From contig NW_026731916.1 in NCBI RefSeq assembly GCF_028476545.1, positions 251,001-315,000 on the forward strand: a stretch of DNA of 64,000 nucleotides, in the 5' to 3' direction. The notes beneath the pieces are model-generated. The model saw nothing but the letters and a program-made list of their open reading frames with translations. It did no database searches and was not told the DNA's origin. Source of the stretch: Physella acuta. Its lineage: Eukaryota; Mollusca; Gastropoda; Physidae. The position numbers were made by a program, and so were the translations under genes. Below are positions 1 through 13,000 of this stretch, piece by piece; within the stretch, counting starts at the first letter, position 1; each line of letters opens with the position of its first letter.

Positions 1-321
1 AATTCAGGTAATCAGGCGTGTATAAATATATTTTCTTAAATTTGACTGAAGAATGAGGATTTTTTTCTACCCCTTTTGGCGCCCCCCTTCTGTCGGTGCT
101 TGGAGTCTCTGGCAGGAAGCGATGCGATTTTTCTCCATAAAAATGAAAGTCGAATGCGATTTGATACTGTTTGTACGAGTGCCATGAAATTTTTGGGATT
201 TGGTGAAAAGGGTTTCGAGAAGCACCCTGGTAAGGTTTGATTTTTCTCATTATACGATTATGAGCCCAGAATCCAGAGCAGCTATCTCAACAATTGCGGT
301 TATAGGTACTACTAGATTCAG

Positions 322-514
322 CAGAGGCGTAGCGGTGGGGGGGGGGGGGGGTACATATATCCCCGGGCGCCGACCCTAGGGGGCGCCTAAATGGGTTGGA
401 AAAAAATAAAAGCTCATTTTTGCTACAGTTTTGCATTATAAATATAAAAATATATATGGGGGCGCTAAATTGATAGTTTGTCCTTGGGTACCAAAAACGG
501 TCGTTACGCCTCTG
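322..514. mobile_element. hAT-like MITE, CAGAGGCGTAGCG family
   Basis: The element begins CAGAGGCGTAGCGG and ends in the near-inverse GTTACGCCTCTG. It is flanked on both sides by the same 8 bases, agattcag (314-321 and 515-522), the target duplication size of hAT transposons. The inside has a long G run, a gcgcc-rich segment and no coding capacity. Other members lie at 3395, 3430, 27751, 35266 and 35596. Confidence 0.85.
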
Positions 515-639
515 AGATTCAGTGGTAGAACTACACCAGATTCATCCGCCAGTTCCCATGAGATTGAGTGACCCAGAGCGGTCAAGAGCTTCCCCGGGAG
601 ACACTACGGTTTTGATGGGCTACTATAATTGTTCACTAA

Positions 640-840
640 GTAGAATAATGAGCGCCCGCCGGCGCTGTGGCAATTGGCAACAGCGAGCGCCCCGGGCTCT
701 ACCGGGAGCGCCTATTTTCTTTTTAAAGAGCACCCTACAACAGCGACACGGTGGCACACGACATTTGATAATTAAACCGAATAAGGAGCGCCCCTGCGGT
801 AGTGTAACCAGTGGCTCACAGGAGCGCCAAGGGACCCATC
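640..840. repeat. Unclassified block related to 47950-48230
   Basis: This GC-richer stretch lies in a 107-codon open frame (522-845). It shares a diverged segment with 48,100-48,180: both read tttaaagagcac, then a stretch ending in an acacgg-tgg-type motif. In translation both give LKST, then H-G-G-T, then P-N. I do not recognise a protein family; an old dispersed repeat is more likely than a gene. Confidence 0.3.
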
Positions 841-958
841 TCTAACATGTGGTCAGACGCCGATGTGTGTTCTACCTCACTAGAACAGAGGTTGATTAAC
901 ATACACTCAAGGATCGTGCGTCCAGGCGACAGTGTGGACAAACCCGCGTCCCAACAAC

Positions 959-1172
959 CAGTGGCGTAGCCAGGATCGTCTCATGTGGGAGGGGGGTTCA
1001 AATTTTTACCCCCCTCTCAAAATTTCGATTTTCAACCCCCCCCCCCTCAAACTTTTGATTAGCACCCCCCCCCCCTTAAAATTTCGATTTACAAACCCCC
1101 TCATACTTTATATATATACCGAGGGGTCTATGGGGGGTTATGACCCCCCTAACCCCCCTGCCTACGCCACTG
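959..1172. mobile_element. hAT-like MITE, CAGTGGCGTAGCCAGG family
   Basis: Terminal inverted repeats are CAGTGGCGTAGCCAGG and its partner ending CTACGCCACTG. The flanking 8-base duplication ccaacaac is perfect (951-958 and 1173-1180). The inside is G/C-homopolymer rich and non-coding. A second, shorter member lies at 50359-50463. Confidence 0.85.
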
Positions 1173-2655
1173 CCAACAACGAATATGTGGGTTTGTTTGT
1201 TTAAGCATTACCAAACATTTCACTCGTTTGTCATTCAAATTTGAGAAGCTATTGCTAATACCCCAGTGGAGGTTTCTGCGAAAAAAAAATAGATTTGGTG
1301 GCGCCCAGACAGGGTTCAATTTAGCTTCCCGGGCTTTCCTGTGAGTACTATGGTACCTTCGTTCGTTTTAATAATTGCGAACCGCTATGAATATGATGAG
1401 CAACTATAATCGCTCACTATACCAAGTGAGGCGCCTTCCTTCCTAGGCCCACCTACCTACATACCTAACTCCCAGCCCACATACCTACCTATCCACTAAC
1501 CTGTCTGCGCTGCTACCTGCCTACCTACTTTTCTACCTGCCGTTATTCCTGCCAAACTGCTTTCCTTCCACTCCGCCTGTCTACCTACCGCACATCTTAC
1601 TTACACACACATATGTTCGTATGTAATTATGTATGTGCTAGTGTGCTCTAGGACTATGCATTTTTACGTTTTTGTTGTTAGGTATAAAGGAGTTTCCTTT
1701 TTTTTTTTTGACGATGTAGCCGCTAAAATATTCTTTTGTATGTGTGTGCATATAATAGTGTAGGTGTATTAATAAAAGTAAATTTTATTATGTATTTAAG
1801 TGTATATAATCATTTTCGTCAAGCCGATGTGTTCATAATCTTAAATTTAAACACCCATGAAACTCGATAGCAAAGATTTAGAATGAGAAATAATTTAAAA
1901 AATGCTATTTAACAAGAAACACTTATTCTAAGTATTATAATAATATTCTTAAAAATAAATATACAAAGAGATAGATTGTTTACTTATATAATTAATTTAA
2001 AAAGTCAACTGTATTTCACAACGAAAATCAACACAAAATACATTCGAATAGAAACTGTCAAGGGAGACTACTCTAATATTTGTAGGATTAAAAGTTCTTA
2101 TTAAGAGTTTTTTTTCATTAGGCTATTAAATGAAAAGTTACTTTTGTAGGATCCATAAAAGAATAAAAGATTACCTTGCATTTAAAAAAAGATATTCGAT
2201 AGGTTTAGAATGAAAAATTATTAAAATTATCTATTATATTCATTAGTTAGCCTATTAATTTTTTTTCAAACTATATAATAGAAAGGCCAATTTTAATTAT
2301 TTAAAAAAAATCTTATTTTAATTAATAAATTATAAACGAAGATAGAGGTTCTGTATTTTCAAAAAAAATAGTTTAACTGTCCCTGAACAATTGTATCAAT
2401 CGCAGGGAAATTAATAATTAATAATTACGTGAAACGCATTGTTAATTAAACGAATTGAATTTTTTTCCGTTTTGATAAACTCTCTGTCTCTTTATAACTA
2501 ATAACGCGGTATCATTGAGTTTCTTAAGAGAAATATCCAAGAGAGCGGTAGTTATCATCGACTCTGTCATGGATAATTTCATTGAGTCTTACATAGAAAA
2601 TAGTGTTTGATCGGCTGGAGAGAGAGAAGTGCGCACATGGCCTTTTACATATTAG
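1173..2655. other. Gene-free AT-rich DNA
   Basis: There is a short CTAC/CCTA-rich simple repeat at about 1441-1600. The rest is strongly AT-rich, with homopolymer A and T runs. No exon-like open frame with splice sites was seen on either strand. Confidence 0.6.
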
Positions 2656-2659
2656 GATA

Positions 2660-2965
2660 TACGTTTTTTTTGAGAAATCGGAAGTATCGAAAAGCACTTC
2701 TGGTAATCGGAAATTGCTCAAAATTCGGCAGAAGGAAGATAATTAGATATTTTGCTTCTATGTGAAATTACGTTTATCTATGTGAAACAATACTTAAGTT
2801 ATGGGCTTATGAAAATCCAAAAGTAGAATAAGCTCCACTTTCGGTTATCGGAAATCGCTGAAAAGTTGATACAGAACTACAAATTTAAAATAATACTTAT
2901 TTATGAAATTTCATTAACCTAGTTGTAACGGTGCTCAAGTTATCGTGTTCACAGACATACAATTC
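2660..2965 (-). repeat. Partial copy of a dispersed ~650-bp repeat (family S)
   Basis: In reverse orientation this matches 10788-11458 and 35656-36354. Shared landmarks are the 'ggttatcggaaatcgctga' type segment, the alternation of 'cttaagttat' with 'atgaaatttcat', and the tail 'gtgctcaagttatcgtgtt'. It is truncated at both ends and non-coding. Confidence 0.7.
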
Positions 2966-3429
2966 AATAGAATTAACTCTTTCTGTACTTTACACGTTGT
3001 TCTCATAAATGTTCAAAAAAAATCGCTTTGAAACAACACGATCAAAATCCCCTCTATCTACTGATCCACAACCTACCTGCTACTGTGTCTGGGATAAAAT
3101 AAAACGTAGTCTTCTCAAACTAATCACCCAATTTGTTTGCATTAATTGTTGGCCGTGTTATCTTTCAAGCTACATAGCCTTCAGTCTTGCTTGTATCCCC
3201 TATATCTAGGCCAATACACATGCGAGTAGGTATAAATGTGTGTAAGACAGCATCTAATGGTGTTAGGTCTTGCCAAGATAAAATTGCGTTGAGTAAAATG
3301 TTCGTTTTATGAGATCTCTGGAGTTATCTATTCAAACTGTTGTTTACTTCTGGACATGCATGTGTTTAGATCAAATCCCTGGTTGAGTCTTACTCAATGG
3401 CGTAGCGAGGTCGGGTGTTACCCGGTGCG

Positions 3430-3699
3430 CAGAGGCGTAGCGATGGGGGGGGGGCAGGTGGGGTACATACGTCCCCGGGCGCGGACCTTAGGGGGCGCCA
3501 AAATGGGTTGTAAAAACAAATTAAAATGTCATTTTAGCTGCATTTTTGCATTATATATAGTTTGGGGGGGGGGGGGGAGTGGTGCAAATCGAAAGTTTGA
3601 GGGGGGGGGGGTGCAGGTGCAAATTGAAAATGTGCTCCCGAGGGGGGCGCCAAATTGAAAGTTTGTCCCCGGGCGCCGGGAAGGGTCGCTACGCTTCTG
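3430..3699. mobile_element. Nested hAT-like MITE, CAGAGGCGTAGCG family
   Basis: It begins CAGAGGCGTAGCGATGG and ends GTCGCTACGCTTCTG. The perfect 8-base duplication ccggtgcg (3422-3429 and 3700-3707) shows that it inserted into the older element 3395-4512. It contains several G runs of 9 or more. Confidence 0.88.
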
Positions 3700-3736
3700 C
3701 CGGTGCGGCACCCCCTCCGTAAGAGAAATCGATAAG

Positions 3737-3739
<3 letters not shown>

Positions 3740-3807
<68 letters not shown>
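3740..3807. repeat. (TA)n microsatellite
   Basis: An uninterrupted TA dinucleotide tract lies inside the composite MITE. Open frames of alternating Tyr and Ile here are artefacts. Confidence 0.95.
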
Positions 3808-3808
<1 letters not shown>

Positions 3809-3894
3809 CCATATACACTTGCAAGTATGTATATACGCATTTGTGTATGTATTAATTTTTTTTCTGCTGGATGCATTTACTTTTTTTACTGGTT

Positions 3895-4040
3895 TACCCC
3901 CTCCACCCCAAACCAAACCCCCCCCCCCCCCCACCGAAAAAGTTCTACAGCCCCCCCCCCCCCCCCCCCCGAAGAAAGTCTACCTACCGCCCCCCCCCCC
4001 CCCCCTCGATAATTTCAAGTGCCCCCCCCCCCCCCCCCGG
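3895..4040. repeat. Poly-C-rich dispersed repeat
   Basis: Four C runs of 10 to 20 bases are separated by short segments such as 'gaaaaagttctacag' and 'gaagaaagtctacctac'. The reverse-complement pattern, with G runs, recurs at about 8110-8215. A shorter form lies near 32020-32080. This is a mobile-repeat relic, not a gene. Confidence 0.7.
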
Positions 4041-4514
4041 AGAAAAAAGTCTTAAAGAAACACTGCCCCAACCATGTATTTATAGCTTATTACGATTCTC
4101 AACCAAACCGTTCACCTCAGGCAACGTTGTGTTGATGTAACTCTCCCCACCTATTTTCATATCCACGGTGATTGCTTTAAAATGTGTTCAGATAATACTA
4201 CCTATTTGTATCTATATTCGGTTATAAATTCAGCTGAATTTTTCATGTTTTCTTCATCATTAGCAGGTTTACGTCTTGGTGTCAACCCCCCCCCCCCCCC
4301 TCCCCTCCCCTCCACCGTTGTCGGGATTTGTCCACTTTGCTCATGAAAGACTAATTCACTCTAATTAATCATTTAATAAAGTGAAACAATCATTTTTCTG
4401 CATATATTTTGCTATTTTTGCCTTGGTGTCACCCCCCCCCCCACCCTAAATGGTGTCACCCGGTGCGGTCCGCACCCCCCCCCCCCCCCTCCCCCCACTC
4501 GCTACGCCTCTGGT

Positions 4515-4680
4515 CTTACTCAAGAGTTCGGCTGAGGTCAAAACAAACCCAACCCATATGATTGACGATCGGGTTTCATTAGTGCGGACGATAGAACTCT
4601 ATTAAGAGGGGTCCGGTGAAAGCACACATGAAACTGGTGGGGTTCGGTACCTCCAAAAATGTTAAGAACTAGTGGTTTGG
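4515..4680. repeat. Fragment related to the hAT MITE at 26911-27109
   Basis: It shares 'gttcggc(g/t)gaggtcaa', 'gatcgg(a/g)tt', 'gatagaactat' and the ending 'agaact(a)gtggtt' with 26930-27109. No target duplication was seen here. Confidence 0.5.
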
Positions 4681-4769
4681 ATTAACGACCCTTGGTTGAG
4701 TGGTCAAGCAAATCTGCTGTTTTACTCAGGCTTTACTTTTACAATGTTTATTCTGGACGTTCATATCTG

Positions 4770-5695
4770 TCTGAGCTTAGATTAACGTCAAGTCTGTCTG
4801 AGCTTAGATTAACGTCACGTCTGTCTGAGCTTAGATTAACGTCACGTCTGTCTGAGCTTAGATTAACGTCACGTCTGTCTGAGCTTAGATTAACGTCACG
4901 TCTGTCTGGGCTTAGATTAACGTCACGTCTGCCAGAGCTTAGATTAACGTCACGCCTGTCTGAGCTTAGATTAACGTCACGTCTGTCTGAGCTTAGATTA
5001 ACGTCACGTCTGTCTGAGCTTAGATTAACGTCACGTCTGTCTGAGCTTAGATTAACGTCACGTCTGTCTGAGCTTAGATTAACGTCACGTCTGTCTGAGC
5101 TTAGATTAACGTCACGTCTGTCAGAGCTTAGATTAACGTCACGTCTGTCTGAGCTTAGATTAACGTCACGTCTGTCTGAGCTTAGATTAACGTCACGTCT
5201 GTCTGAGCTTAGATTAACGTCACGTCTGTCTGAGCTTAGGTTAACGTCACGTCTGTCTGTGCTTAGATTAACGTCACGTGTGTCTGAGCTTAGATTAACG
5301 TAACGTCTGTCTGAGCTTAGATTAACGTCACGTCTGTCTGAGCTTCGATTAACGTCACGTCTGTCTGAGCTTAGATTAACGCCACGTCTGTCTGAGCTTA
5401 GATTAACGCCACGTCTGTCTGAGCTTAGATTAACGTCACGTCTGTCTGAGCTTAGATTAACGTCACGTCTGTCTGAGCTTAGATTAACGTCACGTCTGTC
5501 TGAGCTTAAATTAACGTCACGTCTGTCTGAGCTTAGATTAACGTCACGTCTGTCTGAGCTTAGATTAACGTCACGTCTGTCTGAGCTTAGATTAACCTCA
5601 CGTCTGTCTGAGCTTAGATTAACGTCACGTCTGTCTGAGCTTAGATTAACGTCACGTCTGTCTGAGCTTAGATTAACGTCACGTCTGTCTGAGTT
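4770..5695. repeat. 27-bp minisatellite, about 34 copies
   Basis: The unit contains 'gagcttagattaacgtcacg' followed by tctgtct, 27 bp in all (9 codons), so it yields a false repetitive open frame (LSELRLTSR). Copies are nearly identical with scattered single changes, which points to recent expansion. Confidence 0.95.
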
Positions 5696-7048
5696 GTCTG
5701 AGGAAGCTCCTGTTATAGGAGTCTACGTGACATTCTGAAACAAACTGGTACATTTTTTTTACTATTCATGTTGTAACCGAGGAAATGAAATTTCCAAACA
5801 ATGCAAAAACAGCAATAGGTATTAGATACATTTCCGATAATGAGTGGCCTAAATGATAACTTTTTACTGGTATTACGTAACTTTAAGTGACTAGAATATA
5901 CTAATTGGAAATTTTAGCTGAACATGCCTATACAAATTAATTTTTATCAATAAATAAAGTGAAGTTACTTTCCTGTACTGTATAAAAACAACGATCTTGT
6001 CATGTAGAACGTGACCTAGAATAAGAGTTATTTCCCTATATTATTTGTGTTCTTACAATGCCATGGTGCTGGAGTTATTTCCCTGTATTCTTTAAGTGAA
6101 CACTTTCTTGCAGTGTGGACACAAAATAAAACAAAATCTCACATAAATTTTAATTTCCCCAGGTAATATTTATTGCTCAGCCTTCAAGGCTAAAAACATG
6201 TGGTCAAAATGTGGTCATCTAACATACACATAATCTGGTAACATATCTTAAAAAGTAGATCAACTATAGCAGACATAAAAAGGTAACATACAGCAATATA
6301 TCAACAGGGCATTAAAAAATTACATGGCCTATATAAACTGGTCACATTTAGCAATATTTAGTGTCTAAGATCCTAAATAAATAAATGAAGTTTATACATA
6401 TAAGTGCATGTTTATCAAGGTTTAGGGTTTGTAGATTGAACACACGCAAAAACAACTATTTTAACACAATATTTTTTTCAATGAAGTATTTTTAGCTATT
6501 TCAGTATAACATTGATCAACATTTTCAACTACATCAACACAACACCATATAATACATAGAGTACGTTTGTCAAAGATATGTAAAAGTTATAACAACAACA
6601 AAATAACAAACTGCTTGCTGAAAGACTGAATCAGCGGGCTAGCTATTAAATAGCTCTATACATATAGCTTCGTTTAAATAGCTCTATTCACATAGCTTCA
6701 TTTAAATAGTTCTATTCAAATAGCGTTACTCAAATAGCTGAATTCAAATTGCTCTATTCACATAGTTCTATTCAAATAGCTTCATTTAAATAGTTCTATT
6801 CATATATCTTCATTTAAATAGCTCTATCACATAGTTATATTCAAATAGCTCTATTCACAAAGCTCTACTTAAATAGCTCTATTGAAAAGTAATTGTACTA
6901 CAATAGTGATTGCATCAAAGTAAGCATATTAAACTTGTGAATGTATAAAAGTTGCTCTGTTAAAGGATGAATTCTATTGAAAGACTGGCTCAGACCCTAG
7001 AAAATAAGGGTTGCATTGCAGTAGACAATCTTCAGAATTGAAGTTACA
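5696..7048. other. Flank and probable 3' UTR of the SLC7 gene
   Basis: This is AT-rich DNA downstream of the minus-strand stop codon. A minus-strand AATAAA lies at 6169-6174 and is a possible poly(A) signal, giving a 3' UTR of roughly 0.9 kb. About 6640-6890 holds an irregular ~17-20-bp tandem repeat built on 'aaatagctctattca'. Confidence 0.45.
6640..6890. repeat. Degenerate 'aaatagctctattca' tandem repeat
   Basis: Successive short units of the type aaatagctctattcacatag or ttcatttaaatag are visible by eye. They are imperfect in length and sequence and lie in the presumed 3' UTR. Confidence 0.8.
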
Positions 7049-10000
7049 TTAACTTAAGCAGTATGTATAAGGAAGTAAAGATTCTGTTACAGAAACCATT
7101 GTAGTCAAGTTGTTACTAGAGAAGAGATTCTGCTGAAGTAGGGGTTGAGTGACATCATTGGTTGAAACTGGTATAACAGTGTCCGCACTATCCGCCTCCC
7201 CCTCAGGATCCTCCCAGTCCTCTTCCCTCTTCACAATGAGGCTGCTGTTCTTGATCCCATACAGAAAGTACAGGACCAAACCTGCGGGGTGGGGCGGGGG
7301 GAAGCAAAGGTGAGGAAAAATGGTATTTAAATAATTTTTAAAAAATAAATCAGCTCTAAAAATATATGTAAATATTCATTTAAACAAATTTATTATTTAA
7401 TCTCTCCCATTTATGTTTTAAGATTTTGAAATTTTGTAGCAAAGTAGAAAAAAATACGCTCTATCTAAACTAGAAAGAACTTAGTCAAATTTCAGAACTT
7501 GTAATTTTACGATGTAATTAATATTTTTAAATAGTTGTAGACAAATCTAGCAATAAAGCTTTTCATCTCTCAAGGGACGCAGTGGTCAAATTGTAGAGCA
7601 TTTGACTGCTAACCCTTAAAGTATAGACTTCTGATCCTGGCTTCAAGTCCATGTGTTCACCCAGCTCTAAAGGGAAAAAAAGGTGGCTGGGTATAGTGCT
7701 GACCATACTATCCCTATAATTGAATCAGGTAAACTCTACTTCACCTGCCTCTTGTACCTTAAGGTTTGAAAGGGTAGTTTACCTCTCTACGGATTCAAAA
7801 GAAAAACCTCATATATTTAAAGTATGTGATCACTAAAAGATGGTACCTACCTATTGCCATCCAGACTAAAAATAGAAGCCATGTGATCCAGTGTAGTGAT
7901 GTCATCAAATAGAGATTAATGCTGGCAGTGAAAACAGTGATCAGAGGAACAAATGGAGCTCTAAAGCCTTCATGTTTTCTAGGGAAAAGTTATACAGGAA
8001 TTATTTAAATAGGCTTAAAAAGTGTATTCTGTGCGGAAATGTTATGGGGTTTTGTTAAATAGGCTTATTAAAACATGTTTTCTGTGGAAAAGTTATACAG
8101 AAATATTTTAGGCTTAAATCCAGTGTTTCTTCCTGACCTTTTTCTCCGGGGGGTGGGGGCATTTGAAATTTTCGAGGGGGCGGTAGACTTTCTTCGGAGG
8201 GGGGGGGGATGTAAAAGTATATATTTTCTATATAAATTATATAAATTTCATTTCGTTTTGATGCCTGGAAGAAACTCTGCTTAAACGTGTTCTCTGTGAG
8301 GCAAAGTCATTGAGGGTTTTTTAAAAAGGCTTATTAAAACAAGTTTCCTGTGGAAAAGTTATACAGAAATTCTTTAAATAGGTTTAAAATGTGTTTTCTA
8401 TAAGGAAAAGTTATAGTTTCTTTACTTAGGTTTGAAACATCATGTTCTCTGTAATAGACTTTTGTTTTTTTAAATAGGTTTTAAAAAACTCTTCAAATGG
8501 TGAAATTAGTGTATCAACTATAAATGGCCGTTCCCAAATAAATAAAAATTACTATTCTAAATCATAAAAGCTGTTAGTTTTGATTTAAAAGATCTCTAAT
8601 AATTTCTTTAAATATTTATTCATTTTTCTAACATTGTCCATATTTACTCAGCTTATGTAGGTACCCAGCATGACACAGGCTATTGCTATGTGTTGATAAC
8701 AAAAATTAACCCATTCTGCCTGTATTTGGTATAGTTCTATCAATACCACTCCATCTTCCCAATGGATATGTATCATAGGTCAGCTATGTATTTAATTAGC
8801 ATAATTAATGAACTGGTAGCTAATTATGAAAAACTTACATTTTTGAGTGTGGAAGAAGCATTAAAATAACAGCAAGGGTTGTCATGGTAACCACCAACAA
8901 ACAAAGTATACAAATCACAAGTATATTCTTGTCCAATATAAACTGGTACAGGTTAGCCACAATTCCACAGCACATAAATATACTTGCATACAATGCAAAC
9001 AGAAAGACGTAGATATGCTGGCTAACATATAGCGTCAACCTTGTACATTTTGAACACTGTGGTTGCTTGGTGCATATATTTTTTATCGTGTTTGGGAAAC
9101 TGTGTGTAAACTTCCAATAAAGAAGATTTCTCTTCACTGTTTTTCAAAAAGTGACCGCTGTCGTTGTGATCGTCTTCATGTCTTTTAAACAGAGAGCTGG
9201 AGGAGTCCCTTCTGGAACAAGCAGAGGCTCCCTCGGGTTGGTACGCAGGGTTTATAACCCCACCCACCTCCTTGCTGGAACTCTCAGAATGTGACGACTG
9301 TCTACTGAAGCTGAGACAAGAACCGTCAGTGGTTTGGTTCCCCTGCAGATCTGTGTCGGAAGTTTTTCTTTTAATACCAGGCAAGCAAGTCAAGTAGGAA
9401 TCATGATGATTGGAACTCTCTGAAACAGATGTCTGGAACTTGACAGGTATGGGCGTGTAGAGAGGTGCTGAGTAAAGGTCGACGTATCGGATGATTAGCG
9501 TTGCATAGGTGACAATGACGTAGGCCAAGAGGGTGCCAATTAGCACCAGTCCAATGAGAAGGGTCAGGCTGACAAATGCTGCAAGAAAGGCAGCCACAAG
9601 GCCAGATGTAATGGTTGGACGTAATGCTGTGTGGCGCTTGGGGCACACGAGGGAAAAATATCTGAAAGAATAGTCAAATAATTTATTAAGGTAACTAGAC
9701 TGCAATAATATAGAGAAGATAAAGTATTTATTTAGAAACATTAAAACAGTCCTTGTATAAACAAAATCCATGGAAGCCTTTCCACCAAACTTAACAAAAG
9801 CCTATGGCTTAGTTTGTATTTTAACAAAAGCAGAGGCTGGGACAAACTACCCCCTCCCCTCCTTCATATTATAGTTATTTATTCATATTGGTGAAAAAGC
9901 CCACCCCCTCCCTTATGTTTAAAATGTTGGTTATATTTAACAGTCACTATCCCAAAACAGTGTTTAATTTTTGGTAAAGAAAAGAATTAAATCAGTGTGT

Positions 10001-13000
10001 AAAGCCTAGTAGTTGTATATTTTCTTAACTTTGGCTGTCTATAATTCAATCGAACTTTTTCTACCCCTTTTGGTGCCCCTGTAGGAACAGCGCCATGGCA
10101 GCTACCCACCCTCCCCCTAGCTATGCCAATGAACAAAAGCCTAAGGATAGCCTTACGTAAAAAGACCACCCTAGTTGGCTTTTTGTAAAAAAAAATCCCG
10201 AGGCTAGTATCACCTAAACTAAAGCCCATGACTAGCCTTACCTAAACAAAAGCCCATCATGTGCCATTGCTTGTAGCACCCTAGGAAGAGGAAACAAAGA
10301 TCCAAAAGTGGCAGCAAACAGACCAGCGACTGCCCCCACCCCCATGATGTACTTGAGGGCAGGGTAGCCGTTGATGGCGAACACATCCAGCATAGCTGTG
10401 TCTGCTGGGAGTAGGCTGGTGAAGTAGAGTAAATTTTATATTTAAGGGAGAGGCCTAGGGAAGTGGAATTAATTAGTGTAATTAAGGGAGAGGCCTAGGG
10501 AAGTGGAATTAATTATTGTAAATTTAATTAAGGGAGAAGCCTAGGGAAGTAGAATCAATTATTGGTCTTCTCAGTGGAGATAATGGGTAGGATTTTTGGG
10601 TAGGATTTTTGGGTAGGATTTTTGGGTAGAATTCTTGTGAACAATTCTGGGTAGAATTTCTGTGGTGAGTTTTCATGGGTTGAATTCTTGAGTACATTTA
10701 TTCAGTAGATTTTTAAAACTCTGTGGCATTAACTACTAGGTGTGCTGACAATTTAATATTCTAACTGACAAAAAGTTTATACACTTTTTACTTTCTCGTA
10801 TATATGAAGTATAGAGAAAGTCTTGTAATCGTGCAAAAAATCGAGATTTTTGCAAATCTCGATGTTTTACACCTCACTGATACGGAAAAACATAATTTTG
10901 CAATCTTGTACGTATGTCAGTGTGTCTGTCTGTCTGTCTGTGTGTGAACACGATTACTTGAGTACCGTTACAGCTAGGTTGATGAACTTTCATATATAAG
11001 TATTTTATCAAAATCGTAGATCCTGATCAACTTTTGAGCGATTTCCGATAACCGGAAGTGGTACTTTTTCTACTTTGAATTTTTTAAAAGCCTATAACTT
11101 GAGTACTGTTTCAGATAGATAAATGAAATTTCCCATGTAAGTAATAAATCTAATTCTCAACCTTCTATCAAATTTTCAGTAATTTCCGTTTACCGGAAGT
11201 ACTACTTTACGCTATTTCCGTATTTTCAAAAAACGCATGTAAATTTATAAAGTACTAATAATATTGCGCACTATTATACACATCTTTATTCGGCGTTTGC
11301 TTGGTGCGCAATTGTTTTTTAATGAGATTCTATTCTATTTTTAAAAGTTTAAGTATTTAAAATGGATTAAAAATCATAACTATATCCCCAGTTACCATCC
11401 CCTGTTGTTTTATTTAAGAATATTCGAGAAAGTTTAGGGGAGATCACTACCGGTTTATTTAAATAGATATTCTAAAACTAAAGAAATAAAGAAATATTGT
11501 ACATTAATTTATGTTTATAAAAAAGCTATAATACTACCAAGAAAAAAAATAATCCAGCATGCATCGGAATGGTCAGATGGTAGGGCAAACAACTGCTAAC
11601 CTGAAAGTCTCAAGTTTGAATCCCAGGTTCATGTCAATAGAACATCCTTAAGTCTACCCAGCTCTAAAGAGTAACTGACTTGCAGTAGGGAAAGTAAAGG
11701 TAGCTAGGCATAGTGCTGACCTAGTTCATATACCAAGGTCACTGAAATTACTGAACTCTACTTCATTTTTGTAAGGGTAGTTACATTTTGTTTTAAATGC
11801 AAGGTTGACAGAGAAAGGAATTTTCATATACAAACTAGACTGGCTATCATACTAGACTGGATATCATACTAGACTGGCTATCATACTAGACTGGCTATCA
11901 TACTAGACTGGATATCATACTATATACTTTGTTAAGGAAAATTGTTTTAGTACGTCATCTAAAATGTGTTTGTGAGTAGTGCTAATTTGCTGCTGATTCA
12001 CTAGCTCAATACCGCCTTTTCATTACTGATCTGTGTCAGAGATTTCTGATATAAGTTCTTACTTGAAAGGCATGTTGAACGTCAAGCCAGCAACAACACA
12101 TGTAAAGATGAGGATGTTGATGAGGATGGAGATGGGGATGGAGATGGGGATGGATCTGGCCGGAGTCCGGCACTCTGCCCCTGTGGTAGCCAGGCCGTCA
12201 AAACCAATAAATGCATAGCAGGCGGTGGGCACAGCAGTAAACACCTGCAAGGTGGTTTGGTTAAAAAAAAAATCAGAAAATGTTTTTGTATTGTGTAGAT
12301 GTTTGATACAATAATGTTTAATATTTTAAAGTATAACAAATCTGTAAAATAATTATGACAGACTTGCAACATAAAAGATAAAAAATTATTATTTAAAAGG
12401 TGAAACACTAAACTTTTATCAATTAAAGTTTAAGATATAAAATAACATTAATGTGCATTAAAATTATACATACATATCCTACATAATAAACTAACAAAGT
12501 GTCTATGTAATCTAATATTGTAAATTTGAGTCATCTTAATCAGTCTTTTAACTATAAGTCATTATTATTGTACTCTCAGCAAAACATGTTTAAAAATGTA
12601 ATCAACATTAATCCTTGTGAGCCAAGACTATTTTTATGTCAAATTGCATCATTCTTGTCTAATTAACCAAACAAAGTTATCAGTATAAAGATACAAGACA
12701 TCAAAACTTAGAGGAATCCCCTCACTAAACATTCAGCATATAACTAAATACATCAAATAATCATTGAATTTAAATTGTATACCAATGTAAGTTTGTGACA
12801 ATTTTTTCTTCATTTTTAAATAACATTTGAGACAGTATTGATTGTTTGTGTTCTATATTTTCTAGAATGTTAATTAAAAATAAAGTAAATAGCTTATAGA
12901 TTAGACTATCTTCCTCTCACTAAATACTGACCCTCATGGAGTCAAAGCCAGCACTACAGAAAGAAACTGACCCCATGGTATCCATATGGCAAAAATCCGC

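Larger units (their letters stand above)
3395..4512. mobile_element. Composite hAT-like MITE with nested insertion
   Basis: The outer element starts CAATGGCGTAGCGAGG and ends CTCGCTACGCCTCTG. It is bounded by the perfect 8-base duplication gtcttact (3387-3394 and 4513-4520). Inside lie a second family member (3430-3699), a (TA)n tract and several poly-C runs. The text 'ggtgtcacc...ggtgcggtccgcaccccc' near its right end is shared with the element at 27751-28107. Confidence 0.8.

Noticed and set aside
1295-1320. Primer-binding-site-like text (tggcgcccagacaggg) suggesting an LTR element
   Set aside because: No long terminal repeats, polypurine tract or gag/pol-like frame was seen nearby; the match is short and isolated.
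4692-5303. 203-codon frame LSELRLTSR as a repeat protein
   Set aside because: It is the translation of a 27-bp minisatellite with no domain, no splice context and no flanking coding sequence.
12082-12408. Minus-strand 108-codon frame overlapping the SLC7 exon 12063-12244
   Set aside because: It is the wrong frame of a genuine exon whose correct frame has strong family motifs.
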